A DNA stretch of 64,000 bases from JAXHLG01 sp964505305 (GTDB lineage Bacteria; Patescibacteriota; Minisyncoccia; Moranbacterales; DUUL01): positions 106,627-170,626 of the forward strand of contig CAZDHE010000001.1 of the NCBI GenBank assembly GCA_964505305.1. Reading direction: 5' to 3'. The notes beneath the pieces were generated by a model. The model made no database searches and was not told the origin of the DNA. It worked only from the letters and a program-made list of their open reading frames with translations. Positions 41,444-50,231 of the stretch are shown here, piece after piece. Within the stretch, counting starts at the first letter, position 1, and every line of letters begins with the position of its first letter. A program made the translations under genes and the position numbers.

Positions 41444-43519
41444 ATGAAAAATTTTTTAGAACCGAAATCGATTGCTGTAATAGGCGCCTCCAACAAAAAG
41501 GGGAAAATAGGCAATATTTTGGTTAAAAACTTAAAGGAAGGCGGCTTCAAGGGTAAAATTTTTCCGGTTAATCCCAAACATTACAAGGTAGAAGGTTTGC
41601 GCGACTATGCTTCAGTTGCTGATATAGAAGGCGGGGTGGATATGGCTATCGTGGCTTTGCCGGCCGGGTTAGTAGTTCAGGCAGTGGAAGATTGCGCTTG
41701 GAGAGAGCCTTTAATTAAGAATATTGTTATTATCTCGGCGGGGTTTTCTGAAATCGGCAAAGATGGAGAGGAGAGAGAGGGAGAGCTAAAACAATTGGCT
41801 CGGGAGTATGGATTGAATGTTCTAGGTCCAAATTGCCTGGGATTTATAAACACGGGTAAGAGTTTAAATGCTTCTTTTGCTAAAAAAGATTTATCAAAAG
41901 GAGGGACGGCTATTGTATCTCAATCGGGGGCTTTTGTGACGGCTTTAATGAGTATGGCCGAAGATGAAGAAATGGGATTTTCCAAAATTATAACGCTTGG
42001 CAATAAAGCGGTTTTGGACGAAAAAGATTTTATTGATTATTTAACCAATGATCCTGATACCAAGGCGGTCGGTTTTTACTTGGAAAGTTTGGAAAACGGA
42101 AGGGAATTTAGAAACAAGTTAATCCATCTTTCTCAAAAAAAGCCTGTCTTGGTTTTGAAAGCGGGCAACTCTAAAAAAGTTAAAAAGGCTATTCAATCTC
42201 ATACCGGATCTATGGCCGGAGAAACAAGCGTTGCCAGGGCGGCTCTTGAAGAATCCGGAGCATTGTTTTTTGACAATATCAATGATTTTTGGAACACCTT
42301 AAAATTGTTTGATTATGCCAACAAAACCAAATCTTTAAAAAGCAACAAAGGTTTGATTTTAACTAATGCCGGCGGTCCGGGAGTCGTAGCAACCGACTTA
42401 ATTGAGGGAAATTCTCAATTCAGTCTTTTAGACTTTTCAACTAACGCCAAAGAGCGACTCAAAAAAGCTTTGCCGAGGGAAAGTTCGGTAGAAAATCCGA
42501 TTGATGTTTTGGGGGATGCCGATCCGGAAAGATATGACGCGGTCTTAAGAATTCTTCAGAAAAACAAAGAGGTCGGATTTGCTGTTGCTTTAATAACTCC
42601 GCAATCTCAAACTGATATCAAGGGAATTTTATCTAAAATCTCAAAAAGGCAACAAAGCGCTTATTTTCCTATTTTTCCCGTGGTTATGAGTTCTGGAAAA
42701 AACTTTACTTCTCGGGCGGGGCAGACTTGTTTTAAGTTTCCGATTAATTTAGTAAAGGCTTTAGAAAGGGGGTTTGAATATCAAAGACTTAATTTGAAAT
42801 CTTCCAAGCAGAAAAACGCTCCGAATAAATCCCATTCGCAAGAAGCCAAAAAAGCTTTAAAGATTTACGAGAAGGCTGTTAGTGAAAAAAGGAAGGTTTT
42901 TTACTATCAGGAAGGAGTAGAGTTGGCAAAACTTTATGAAATAAATTCTTTACCGGCAGAAGAAATTGAATCGAAAGCCAAATTGGACAACTTAAAAATC
43001 CACAAAAAAAGTATCTTGAAACTGGATGACCCCTCTGTGTTACACAAAACCGCCCAAGGAGGTGTAATAGCCGGTATCTCTGAAAAGAAAGAGTTAGGAA
43101 AATCGGGAAAAAAGCTTTGGAGTAAATTTCCCGGAAAAAAACTGATCCTTCAAGAGCAAGTGGAAAAAGGATCGGAGTTTATCATTGGAACAAAGAACGA
43201 TTCTTCTTTGGGACCGATTTTAATGTGCGGAGTGGGCGGAATATTAACGGAGATATTGGACGAAAAAATTATTTGGATCTTACCGGCGGAGAAAAGCGAG
43301 ATCAAAGAAAAGATAAAGCAATCCAAAATGGTCGATATCCTGGCAAAGCAAGAAATAGACCTCTTATCCTTATCTGAATTGGTTTACAAAGCCGGAAGGA
43401 TGAGTTGGGAAAATCCTTGGATAGAAGAATTGGATATAAATCCGGCCTTTTTATACTCCGGTGAGCCATCTTTAGCGGTTGATATAAAATTAAAAATAAA
43501 CATTAAGTCACAAAAATGA
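41444..43519 (+). CDS. Acetate-CoA ligase (ADP-forming), fused alpha-beta
   Basis: 691 residues, covering both subunits of the ADP-forming acyl-CoA synthetase. The CoA-binding Rossmann part is IAVIGASNKKGKIG; the CoA-ligase part has VSQSGAFVTALMS; the phospho-His is in QSHTGSMAGE (about residue 252); the C-terminal ATP-grasp part includes LKLDDPSVLHKTAQGGV. It converts acetyl-CoA, ADP and phosphate to acetate, CoA and ATP. With pgk upstream this is a route for substrate-level ATP. The end overlaps the next gene by four bases (ATGA). Confidence 0.94.
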   Translation: MKNFLEPKSIAVIGASNKKGKIGNILVKNLKEGGFKGKIFPVNPKHYKVEGLRDYASVADIEGGVDMAIVALPAGLVVQAVEDCAWREPLIKNIVIISAGFSEIGKDGEEREGELKQLAREYGLNVLGPNCLGFINTGKSLNASFAKKDLSKGGTAIVSQSGAFVTALMSMAEDEEMGFSKIITLGNKAVLDEKDFIDYLTNDPDTKAVGFYLESLENGREFRNKLIHLSQKKPVLVLKAGNSKKVKKAIQSHTGSMAGETSVARAALEESGALFFDNINDFWNTLKLFDYANKTKSLKSNKGLILTNAGGPGVVATDLIEGNSQFSLLDFSTNAKERLKKALPRESSVENPIDVLGDADPERYDAVLRILQKNKEVGFAVALITPQSQTDIKGILSKISKRQQSAYFPIFPVVMSSGKNFTSRAGQTCFKFPINLVKALERGFEYQRLNLKSSKQKNAPNKSHSQEAKKALKIYEKAVSEKRKVFYYQEGVELAKLYEINSLPAEEIESKAKLDNLKIHKKSILKLDDPSVLHKTAQGGVIAGISEKKELGKSGKKLWSKFPGKKLILQEQVEKGSEFIIGTKNDSSLGPILMCGVGGILTEILDEKIIWILPAEKSEIKEKIKQSKMVDILAKQEIDLLSLSELVYKAGRMSWENPWIEELDINPAFLYSGEPSLAVDIKLKINIKSQK

Positions 43520-44085
43520 GCAATCAAGAAGACAAAAAAACTATCTTGCTGGTAGATGACCATAATGAAATCAGGGAGAATTACAAAGAAATTTTTATCT
43601 CTTATGGTTTTGAGGTAATTACTGCTGAAAACGGCATAGAAGCTTTGGAAAAAATAGAAAATAATAAGGTTGACGCAGTTTTTACCGGTATTATAATGCC
43701 TCGAATGGACGGATTTCAACTTTTGGAAAGCCTTAAGAAGCACACTCACACCTCCGGCATTCCGGTAGCTATAAACTCTCACTTGGGAAGAGAGCAAGAC
43801 AAGAAAAAAATGATGGAAATGGGAGCGGATGACTTCATTGTTTATGGTACTGTTCCTCCCGTTAGGGTGGCCGAAAGAATCAAAAGAATGGTTGAACCTA
43901 ATAAATTTCTATTAAAGATAATTAAAGAAGAGGCTGACTTTAAGAAATTTATTGAAGAAAAAGATCTTTCTTCTCAAATGACTTGCCCGGATTGTGGAGG
44001 CGATTTGGCTTTGGAATTAAAGGAAAAAGAGAAAGATGTTTATGAAGCTAAGGTTGTTTGCTTAGAGTGCAAGAGTTATTTTTGA
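43516..44085 (+). CDS. Degenerate receiver domain with C-terminal zinc ribbon
   Basis: 189 residues. Residues 1-125 follow the CheY fold (ILLVDDHNEIRENY, MPRMDGFQLLE, MGADDFIVYG), but the phosphoacceptor Asp is Gly (VFTGIIMPRMDG) and the conserved Lys is replaced (DFIVYGTVPP). It cannot be phosphorylated in the usual way. The last 45 residues hold CPDCGG and CLECKSYF, a likely zinc ribbon. The gene overlaps the acetyl-CoA synthetase stop by four bases, so the proteins are probably made together. A regulatory or adaptor role is inferred. Confidence 0.85.
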   Translation: MSNQEDKKTILLVDDHNEIRENYKEIFISYGFEVITAENGIEALEKIENNKVDAVFTGIIMPRMDGFQLLESLKKHTHTSGIPVAINSHLGREQDKKKMMEMGADDFIVYGTVPPVRVAERIKRMVEPNKFLLKIIKEEADFKKFIEEKDLSSQMTCPDCGGDLALELKEKEKDVYEAKVVCLECKSYF

Positions 44086-44162
44086 TTAAGGAAGTTTTTA
44101 AGATAAACCGGCCTTTAGTTCAAAAAAGCAAAGATTATTGAAATTAAACACGGAAATCACAG

Positions 44163-45863
44163 ATGAAAAAGAATTGGAAATACGATCCTATAAAAAACAA
44201 ACGGACATTTAAAGATTTGGAGCCCGCTACGGAAAACCTGCTTTTAAAGAGAGGGATTAACACTACCAAAAAACTTGAAAAGTTTTTATCTCCGGATTAT
44301 GAAGAGGGGATGTACGACCCTTTTTTGTTAAGCGGTATAAAGAAAGCAGTAAATCGTTTTTTGAAAGCTCGTCAAAATAAGGAAAAGATTTGCGTCTATG
44401 GAGATTATGACGCGGATGGTGTAACCTCTTCAGTTTTATTGCACTTTTTCCTAAGTGAGTTGGGGGTGGATAATTTTTGCTATATTCCCGATCGCGACAA
44501 AGAAGGCTATGGCTTAAACACTAAAGCTATTGATTATATAAAGGGTAAAGAGGCTGATTTGATTATTACTGTGGATTGCGGAATAACCAATAAAGAAGAA
44601 GTGGAATATGCTAAGGAAAAGGGAATAGATGTGATAATTTTAGATCATCATCATGTTCCTCCCGAGATTCCCAAGGCCGTTGCGGTAGTTGACCCCAAGA
44701 GAAAACAGGGAAAATATCCTTTTGATGAATTGGCCGGGGTGGGAGTTGCTTTTAAATTTGCTCAAGCGGTAGCTCAAAAAACAAAAGATTATGAGGATGA
44801 GAAACTGAAATGGTATTTGGATTTAGTGGCTATCGGAACGGTGGCTGATTGCGTGCCCTTGGTGGAAGAAAACAGAGTTTTGGTGAAATTTGGCTTAATT
44901 GTTTTATCTAAGACTAAAAATGTTGGCCTGAAGCAGCTTTTTAAGGTGGGCAATATAAATATTAACGAAAATTGCTTTCCCAACAGCCAGCAAGTTTCTT
45001 TTCAAATAGCGCCTCGCATTAACGCCGCCGGAAGGATGGATCACGCCAATATTGCTTACGAGCTTTTATCAAGAAGGGAAACTCAAATAGCTCAAGCGCG
45101 GGAGCTGGCGCTGGAGTTAGAAGCTCAGAACAGTCATCGCCAAAAAGTCACCAACTATATAACCCAAAGTGTTGAAGACAACTTAGCCAAATTAAAAAAA
45201 GTTCCCAAGGTGATTATCCAAAGCTCGCCGCATTGGATGATTGGAGTTATTGGCTTAGCCGCTGGTAAATTAGCGGATAAATTTAATCGACCGACTATCT
45301 TGCTTCAAGACACCGGTTCCAATTGCAGGGGGTCGGGAAGATCGGTAGAGGGTTTCAACTTGGTGGAGAGCTTGGAAAGAAACGGCGCTTGGTTAAAGAA
45401 ATTCGGGGGGCATAATCAGGCGGTGGGGTTAACCGTTTCTAATAAAAATTTCCCCAAGTTTAAAGAAGTTTTCATTCAGGATGTAGAAAAGCATTTACCA
45501 AAAACGGTTGACAAGAAGATTTATGTGGATGTTCAGGTTAAAGAAGAAGAGATCAATCAAAAACTTTGTAATGAAGTTTCTTTGCTGGAGCCTTTTGGAA
45601 AGGGCAATGAAGCCCCGATATTTCTTTGGAAGAAGGCCGCGGTGGCGGATAAAAAACTGCTTGGAAAACAAGGCAAACATCTGAAAATATGGTTGAAAGA
45701 CAACAAAGGGGAGCGTTTGTTGGAAGCCATAGGTTTTGGTTTAGGAGAAAGTTTTGAGGAAATTCAACCCGGAAATAAAATAGATGTTTTGTTTCATATA
45801 GAAGAAAATAATTGGAACGGAAGAAAAAATTTGCAATTAAGATTAATTGATCTTGATTATTGA
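44163..45863 (+). CDS. recJ: Single-stranded-DNA-specific exonuclease RecJ
   Basis: 566 residues. It degrades single-stranded DNA 5' to 3' in recombination and repair. DHH-family motifs: VYGDYDADGVTSS (about residue 78), ITVDCGI, LDHHHVPP, AIGTVADCVPL; DHHA1 part: GVIGLAAGKLADKFNRPTI and GRSVEGFNL with GGHNQAVGL. Full length. Partner repair genes in the window are xseA just downstream and ruvC at 20574. Confidence 0.97.
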   Translation: MKKNWKYDPIKNKRTFKDLEPATENLLLKRGINTTKKLEKFLSPDYEEGMYDPFLLSGIKKAVNRFLKARQNKEKICVYGDYDADGVTSSVLLHFFLSELGVDNFCYIPDRDKEGYGLNTKAIDYIKGKEADLIITVDCGITNKEEVEYAKEKGIDVIILDHHHVPPEIPKAVAVVDPKRKQGKYPFDELAGVGVAFKFAQAVAQKTKDYEDEKLKWYLDLVAIGTVADCVPLVEENRVLVKFGLIVLSKTKNVGLKQLFKVGNININENCFPNSQQVSFQIAPRINAAGRMDHANIAYELLSRRETQIAQARELALELEAQNSHRQKVTNYITQSVEDNLAKLKKVPKVIIQSSPHWMIGVIGLAAGKLADKFNRPTILLQDTGSNCRGSGRSVEGFNLVESLERNGAWLKKFGGHNQAVGLTVSNKNFPKFKEVFIQDVEKHLPKTVDKKIYVDVQVKEEEINQKLCNEVSLLEPFGKGNEAPIFLWKKAAVADKKLLGKQGKHLKIWLKDNKGERLLEAIGFGLGESFEEIQPGNKIDVLFHIEENNWNGRKNLQLRLIDLDY

Positions 45864-45870
45864 AGCAAAA

Positions 45871-46046
45871 TTGAAGGGGGGGGCGTCTCCAGGCGCCATT
45901 TCTACTGTAATTCCAACTTTTTTGCTAATTTCCCCAAAAATTTTTTGCATTATCTCTGCTATCCCGAGTACTCGGGACGAAGGTTGTTGGAAAAACTTAT
46001 CTAAAAAAATATAAATTTCGCAACGAAATGGTGTATGGAAATAATT
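45871..46046. repeat. Second, interrupted copy of the hairpin element seen at 1241-1332
   Basis: 45871-45932 aligns with one arm of copy 1 (CTACTGTAATTCCAACTTTT against CTACAATTCCACCTTTT), and 46013-46046 with the other (AACGAAATGGTGT is identical in both). Between them is an extra stretch of about 80 bp holding a perfect 16-bp palindrome, TCCCGAGTACTCGGGA at 45962-45977. The arms still pair (GCGCCATTTC with GAAATGGTGT). It fills most of the recJ-xseA gap. Confidence 0.6.
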
Positions 46047-46090
46047 CCTTGCGAGTGAGATATTTTTGCTGAAATAATATATGAATTTGT

Positions 46091-47656
46091 ATGGAAAAAA
46101 CTTTGCAAAAATTAAGAGACTGGAGAGATAAAGAGGCCGCGAGAATAGGCAGGCCTCCGTATTATGTTTTATCCAATGGCGATCTTTATCAGGTAGTTCA
46201 AAATAATCCACTGAAAAAAGAGGATTTAAAGGATCTTCCGGGCTGGGGAGATCGTAAAATTGCCAAATACGGAGACAAGGTTTTAAAAATAATGCAAAAA
46301 CAAGAAAAGGGCTATCAAAAGAGCAAAGCCGTAAATTCTGAAAAAAATTTTATTGAAACAAATAACTCCGGGGAGGTGCTTGATAAAAACGAAAAAAATA
46401 ACGTCATATCGGTTTCTGAATACGTTAATTTGATTAATTTCACGGTTAGTCAATTCGGAGTTATAAAAGTCAAAGGAGAAATTAGTGATTTAAGCGGAGC
46501 TCAGCGGGGTTTAGCCTTCTTTGATTTGAAAGACACGCAAAAAGACAATTGTGTAATGCAATGCGTAGTCTTCAGAAGAAACTTTGAGTATTTGAAACAT
46601 ATGCTGGAAGAAGGAATGGAAGTTGTTGTTTATGGTAAACCGTCTATGTATGAACCAAATGGCAGTTTTCGTTTCGTGGTTGACAAGATGGAGCCTGTGG
46701 GCGAAGGCGCTTACAGAAAGGCTATGGAAAAACTAAAGAAAAAACTTCAAGAAAAGGGATATTTTTCTTTGGAAAGAAAAAGATTTGTGCCTGATGAAAT
46801 TCGCAACATCGGCTTGATAACCTCCAAAAACGGAGCCGCTATTGATGATTTCCGAAAGAACTTAGAAGAATTTGGATTTCAGGTTTTTTTAAAGAATGTT
46901 TTCGTGGAAGGCGCTTCGGCGGAGGCTTCTGTTATAAATGCCATTAAATTTTTTAATCGATTGAATTTCGAGTTGGATGTCTTGGTTTTAATTAGAGGAG
47001 GAGGGAGCTGGGAGAGCCTCAGGGCTTTTAACGAAGAGAAAGTGGTAGAAGCGGTGGCCGAATCCAGATTGCCGGTAATTACGGGAGTTGGGCATCAAAA
47101 AGATGAGACGCTTGCCGGAATGGCTTCTGATGTTGATTGCTCCACTCCTTCTATGGTGGCCTCTTTTTTGAGTGAAAAAAGAAGAAATGTTTTGGACAAA
47201 GCGTTGGAATTGAAGAAAAACTTGCTGGAAAGACAAGAAAATTTACTGGAAAATAAATATGACGATTTGTTGAAAATTAACAGAGAATTAACTACTAAAA
47301 TAGAAAATATTTTTTATAGAATGGATATTTTAAAAAATAATTTCAAGGAGAAGCTTTCCGCGAAATTAGCGGAGGAGGAAAAGCAATCGGAAAAACTGAA
47401 AAGTTTTGCCAAGAATCTTTCTGATTTATTAGAAAATCAAATAGAAAGAAAAGAAATTTTTTTGAATAATTTTTCAAAATCTCTTCAGTTTCTAAATCCC
47501 AAAAAAATTTTATCCAGGGGTTATAGCATTGTTTATGATGAAGGAGGGAGAATAATCAAAGAAACCCAAGACGCTATTAAAGAGCAAAAGATTAAAATTG
47601 AGGTTTCAGACGGCTTTTTTGATTCTTTGGTGAAAAAGATTTACAGAAAAAAGTAG
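46091..47656 (+). CDS. xseA: Exodeoxyribonuclease VII large subunit with N-terminal HRDC domain
   Basis: 521 residues. Residues 1-75 read as an HRDC domain (LRDWRDKEAARIGRPPYYV, then LPGWGDRKIAKYG), normally found in RecQ helicases and RNase D. Residues about 110-200 are the OB-fold DNA-binding domain (VKGEISDLSGAQRGLAFFDLKD), and 220-400 hold the catalytic domain (IGLITSKNGAAIDDF, VLIRGGGSWESL, PVITGVGHQKDETL). A long coiled coil follows. With XseB it degrades single-stranded DNA. XseB is not in the window. The fusion adds a nucleic-acid-binding module to the N-terminus. Confidence 0.94.
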   Translation: MEKTLQKLRDWRDKEAARIGRPPYYVLSNGDLYQVVQNNPLKKEDLKDLPGWGDRKIAKYGDKVLKIMQKQEKGYQKSKAVNSEKNFIETNNSGEVLDKNEKNNVISVSEYVNLINFTVSQFGVIKVKGEISDLSGAQRGLAFFDLKDTQKDNCVMQCVVFRRNFEYLKHMLEEGMEVVVYGKPSMYEPNGSFRFVVDKMEPVGEGAYRKAMEKLKKKLQEKGYFSLERKRFVPDEIRNIGLITSKNGAAIDDFRKNLEEFGFQVFLKNVFVEGASAEASVINAIKFFNRLNFELDVLVLIRGGGSWESLRAFNEEKVVEAVAESRLPVITGVGHQKDETLAGMASDVDCSTPSMVASFLSEKRRNVLDKALELKKNLLERQENLLENKYDDLLKINRELTTKIENIFYRMDILKNNFKEKLSAKLAEEEKQSEKLKSFAKNLSDLLENQIERKEIFLNNFSKSLQFLNPKKILSRGYSIVYDEGGRIIKETQDAIKEQKIKIEVSDGFFDSLVKKIYRKK

Positions 47657-47708
47657 GATGTTTGTTTAATTGTTTAATGTTGCTTTGGGAAAGCCAATTT
47701 TAAGGCAA

Positions 47709-47737
47709 TTGGACATATTTTAAATATTTGTTATACT
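47709..47737 (+). promoter_or_regulatory. Candidate promoter for parA-parB
   Basis: TTGGAC at 47709-47714, 17-bp spacer, TATACT at 47732-47737. It gives a leader of about 130 nt before the parA ATG at 47875. Confidence 0.55.
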
Positions 47738-47874
47738 AAATGCAGCTGTTTCTGGTGGCGCCGTTTTGTTTGTTTATGTTTTTAAAATTGACTTTACGTC
47801 TGTCCGCTATTGTTTTTTGGCAAAAATAATTTTTTCGGAAAAAAATAAGATTTCATAATTTAAATTTAAAACAG

Positions 47875-48645
47875 ATGGCTAGAATAATTTCTTTGGTTAA
47901 TCAAAAAGGCGGAGTGGGAAAGACTACTACGGCGGTGAATATGGCAACTTACTTGGCTTCTTCGGGAAAGTCCACCTTGTTGGTTGATTTGGATCCCCAG
48001 GGAAACGCCTCCAGCGGATTGGGATTGGATGTGAGGGGACTCAAAAAGAGCCTTTATCACAGTCTTGTGTTAAAAGTTCATCCTCGCGAGGTGGTGGTTA
48101 AAAGCAAGTCTATTGATTTAAGCCTTTTTCCTTCCAATCAAGACTTATCGGGAGCAGCCGTGGAATTATCCGAAATAGAAGACAGAGAATTTCAATTGAG
48201 GCAGCTGCTGGAAGAGGTTAAAGAGGATTATGATTATATCATAATTGATTCTCCTCCCAGTTTGGGACTTTTGACCATTAACGGACTGGTAGCTTCCAAT
48301 GAGGTGATTGTGCCGGTGCAGACTGAATATTTTGCCTTGGAGGGCCTTGGTCAGCTTCTTGAAACAATCGATTTGGTTAGGGACAACTTACATCCGGGGC
48401 TTGAAATTAACGGAATTTTATTAACTATGTTTGATAAAAGAAACAAGCTTGCTCGGCAAGTAGTGAAAGAGGTGAAAAATTATTTTTCCGGAAATGTTTT
48501 TGATGCCGTTATTCCCAGAACTGTCCGTTTAGCGGAAGCGCCCAGCTTTGGCAAGTCTATTCTGGACTTTGACCGTTTTTCCAAGGGAGGACGGGCGTAT
48601 AAACAATTTGCAAAAGAAGTGGTGGCACAAGAGAAAAAAGAGTGA
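47875..48645 (+). CDS. parA: Chromosome-partitioning ATPase ParA (Soj)
   Basis: 256 residues. The deviant Walker A motif KGGVGKTTTAVN is at residues 10-21; Walker B is DYIIIDSPPSLG; LVDLDPQGNASSGLG is the switch region. It drives origin or plasmid segregation with ParB, whose gene follows. Length and sequence match chromosomal Soj-type proteins. Confidence 0.95.
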   Translation: MARIISLVNQKGGVGKTTTAVNMATYLASSGKSTLLVDLDPQGNASSGLGLDVRGLKKSLYHSLVLKVHPREVVVKSKSIDLSLFPSNQDLSGAAVELSEIEDREFQLRQLLEEVKEDYDYIIIDSPPSLGLLTINGLVASNEVIVPVQTEYFALEGLGQLLETIDLVRDNLHPGLEINGILLTMFDKRNKLARQVVKEVKNYFSGNVFDAVIPRTVRLAEAPSFGKSILDFDRFSKGGRAYKQFAKEVVAQEKKE

Positions 48646-48722
48646 TATAATAAATAAAAGCGATTTGGATAGTCAAAAAACCAATCTTGAATTTAATTTA
48701 TTTAATAAATAAAGAAAAACAA

Positions 48723-49694
48723 ATGCCAAGAGAAGGCGGATTAGGCAAGGGGCTTTCTTCTTTAATTCCTCAAAAAAATTCGGCCGATGAAAATGAATAT
48801 CAATATTCCGGATTTAGACAAAAAAGCAACTCAGCTATTCAAGATGAAGCTCAAAATAAAGAAGAAAACAAAAAAGTTTCCAACGCCAAGGAAGCAGAGC
48901 CTGGCAAACAAGGAGTAATTGAAGTGGAAGTGGAGAGGATTTCCCCAAATCCCTATCAACCTCGTGTTGATTTTGATGCGGGAAAATTGCAAGAGTTAGC
49001 TGAATCAATTGGGAAGCATGGAATTTTGCAACCTTTAGTGGTGACTGTGAAGCAAGATGGAAATTATGAATTAGTTGCTGGAGAGCGAAGACTGCAAGCT
49101 TCTAAAAAAGCGGGTATCAAAAAGGTTCCCGTGATAATTAGGGATCTTGATAAAAAAGGCAAGATGGAGATTGCTTTGATTGAAAATATTCAAAGAGAAA
49201 ATTTAAATGTAATAGAAGAGGCTAAAGCTTATCAAAAATTAAAAAATGAATTTGGATATACTCAGGAAGAGGTTTCTAAGCAAGTAGGGAAAAGTCGTTC
49301 AGTGATAGCTAATTACTTGAGATTGTTGAACTTGCCTCTTGAGATAAGAGATGCTTTGGTTGAAGGTAAGATTACTGAGGGGCATGCCAGGTCTCTACTG
49401 GGCATTGAAAATCCGGAGAGGCAAAGAGCCGTTTTTCGGAAAATTATATCCAAAAACTTAACCGTGAGAGATGTTGAGAAAATAGCCGGGGAAGGTGAAA
49501 TAGAGATATCTTCTTATAAAAGAAGCGCCGGCAATGTTGACCCGGAAGTCAGAAAAATGGAAAACGAAATAGAGGAATCTCTTGGAACCAAAGCAAAAAT
49601 CAAAAAGAAGAAAAATGGAAAAGGAGACTTTTTAATAACTTTTTATTCAGAAGAAGAATTTAAAAATTTATTTAATAAGCTAACTTCCGTTTAA
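48723..49694 (+). CDS. parB: ParB/RepB/Spo0J partition protein
   Basis: 323 residues from the ATG at 48723; a TTG at 48687 would add 12 residues but MPREGGLGKGLSSLIP is the normal family start. The CTPase domain has NPYQPRVDFD and VAGERRLQASKKAG; ENIQRENLNVIEEA and a helix-turn-helix (GYTQEEVSKQVGKSRSVIANYLRL) follow. It binds parS sites. No match to the Spo0J-type parS palindrome was noticed in the window. Confidence 0.95.
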   Translation: MPREGGLGKGLSSLIPQKNSADENEYQYSGFRQKSNSAIQDEAQNKEENKKVSNAKEAEPGKQGVIEVEVERISPNPYQPRVDFDAGKLQELAESIGKHGILQPLVVTVKQDGNYELVAGERRLQASKKAGIKKVPVIIRDLDKKGKMEIALIENIQRENLNVIEEAKAYQKLKNEFGYTQEEVSKQVGKSRSVIANYLRLLNLPLEIRDALVEGKITEGHARSLLGIENPERQRAVFRKIISKNLTVRDVEKIAGEGEIEISSYKRSAGNVDPEVRKMENEIEESLGTKAKIKKKKNGKGDFLITFYSEEEFKNLFNKLTSV

Positions 49695-49695
49695 A

Positions 49696-50124
49696 ATGAT
49701 TCAATTTGAAGAGCCGGAAGATAAATATGATTTCGATCCGGTAAAACAAAAAGAAATCAAAACCAAAATAAGAGTTTTTTCTCTTTTTATCATTTTTCTT
49801 ATGCTGATCGTTTTTGCTATTAAAAATGATTTTAGCTTTGAAGTCGGAATTAATAAGGATATTGGCTTTGCTTGCTCCGGCGACAATACTTTAAAAAAAG
49901 GTGATGATGATGAATTAAAAGCAATAAAAGCAGAGAAGGCACTAAAAGATAACGAGGAGTCACTGTCTAAAATAAAAGGGTTTGAAGAGGTTGTTATTGA
50001 TTCGGAAAAAACTTACAATGGCGGTAACCGGCCTATTTTTAAGATCATTTTTAATAATGAATATCCGGAACATTCAAATATCCCGGATGACTTGTGCGGG
50101 TTTTCTTTGGAATTCAAATATTAA
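49696..50124 (+). CDS. Small single-pass membrane protein, unknown
   Basis: 142 residues starting 1 bp after the parB stop codon. One hydrophobic helix lies at about residues 27-45 (VFSLFIIFLMLIVFAI), with an acidic N-terminus inside and a 95-residue domain outside, Lys/Glu-rich then beta-like (PIFKIIFNNEYPEHSN). No family recognised. Tight spacing implies co-transcription with parA and parB. Confidence 0.75.
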   Translation: MIQFEEPEDKYDFDPVKQKEIKTKIRVFSLFIIFLMLIVFAIKNDFSFEVGINKDIGFACSGDNTLKKGDDDELKAIKAEKALKDNEESLSKIKGFEEVVIDSEKTYNGGNRPIFKIIFNNEYPEHSNIPDDLCGFSLEFKY

Positions 50125-50231
50125 TACGAACAAAGCCTATTAAAAAGCTTTGCAGTTACCGCAAAGGTCGTCATTATTTTTTTATTTCCATTTTTATGGT
50201 TTTGTATTGATTTAATCAAGACGATTTTTTC

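Noticed and set aside
45843..46211. Minus-strand ORF across the recJ-xseA gap
   Set aside because: It overlaps the start of xseA and the repeat element, with no recognisable domain; the repeat explains the open frame.
47657..49694. Replication origin or parS near parA-parB
   Set aside because: No parS-like palindrome (TGTTTCACGTGAAACA type) was seen, and no dnaA gene or box cluster.
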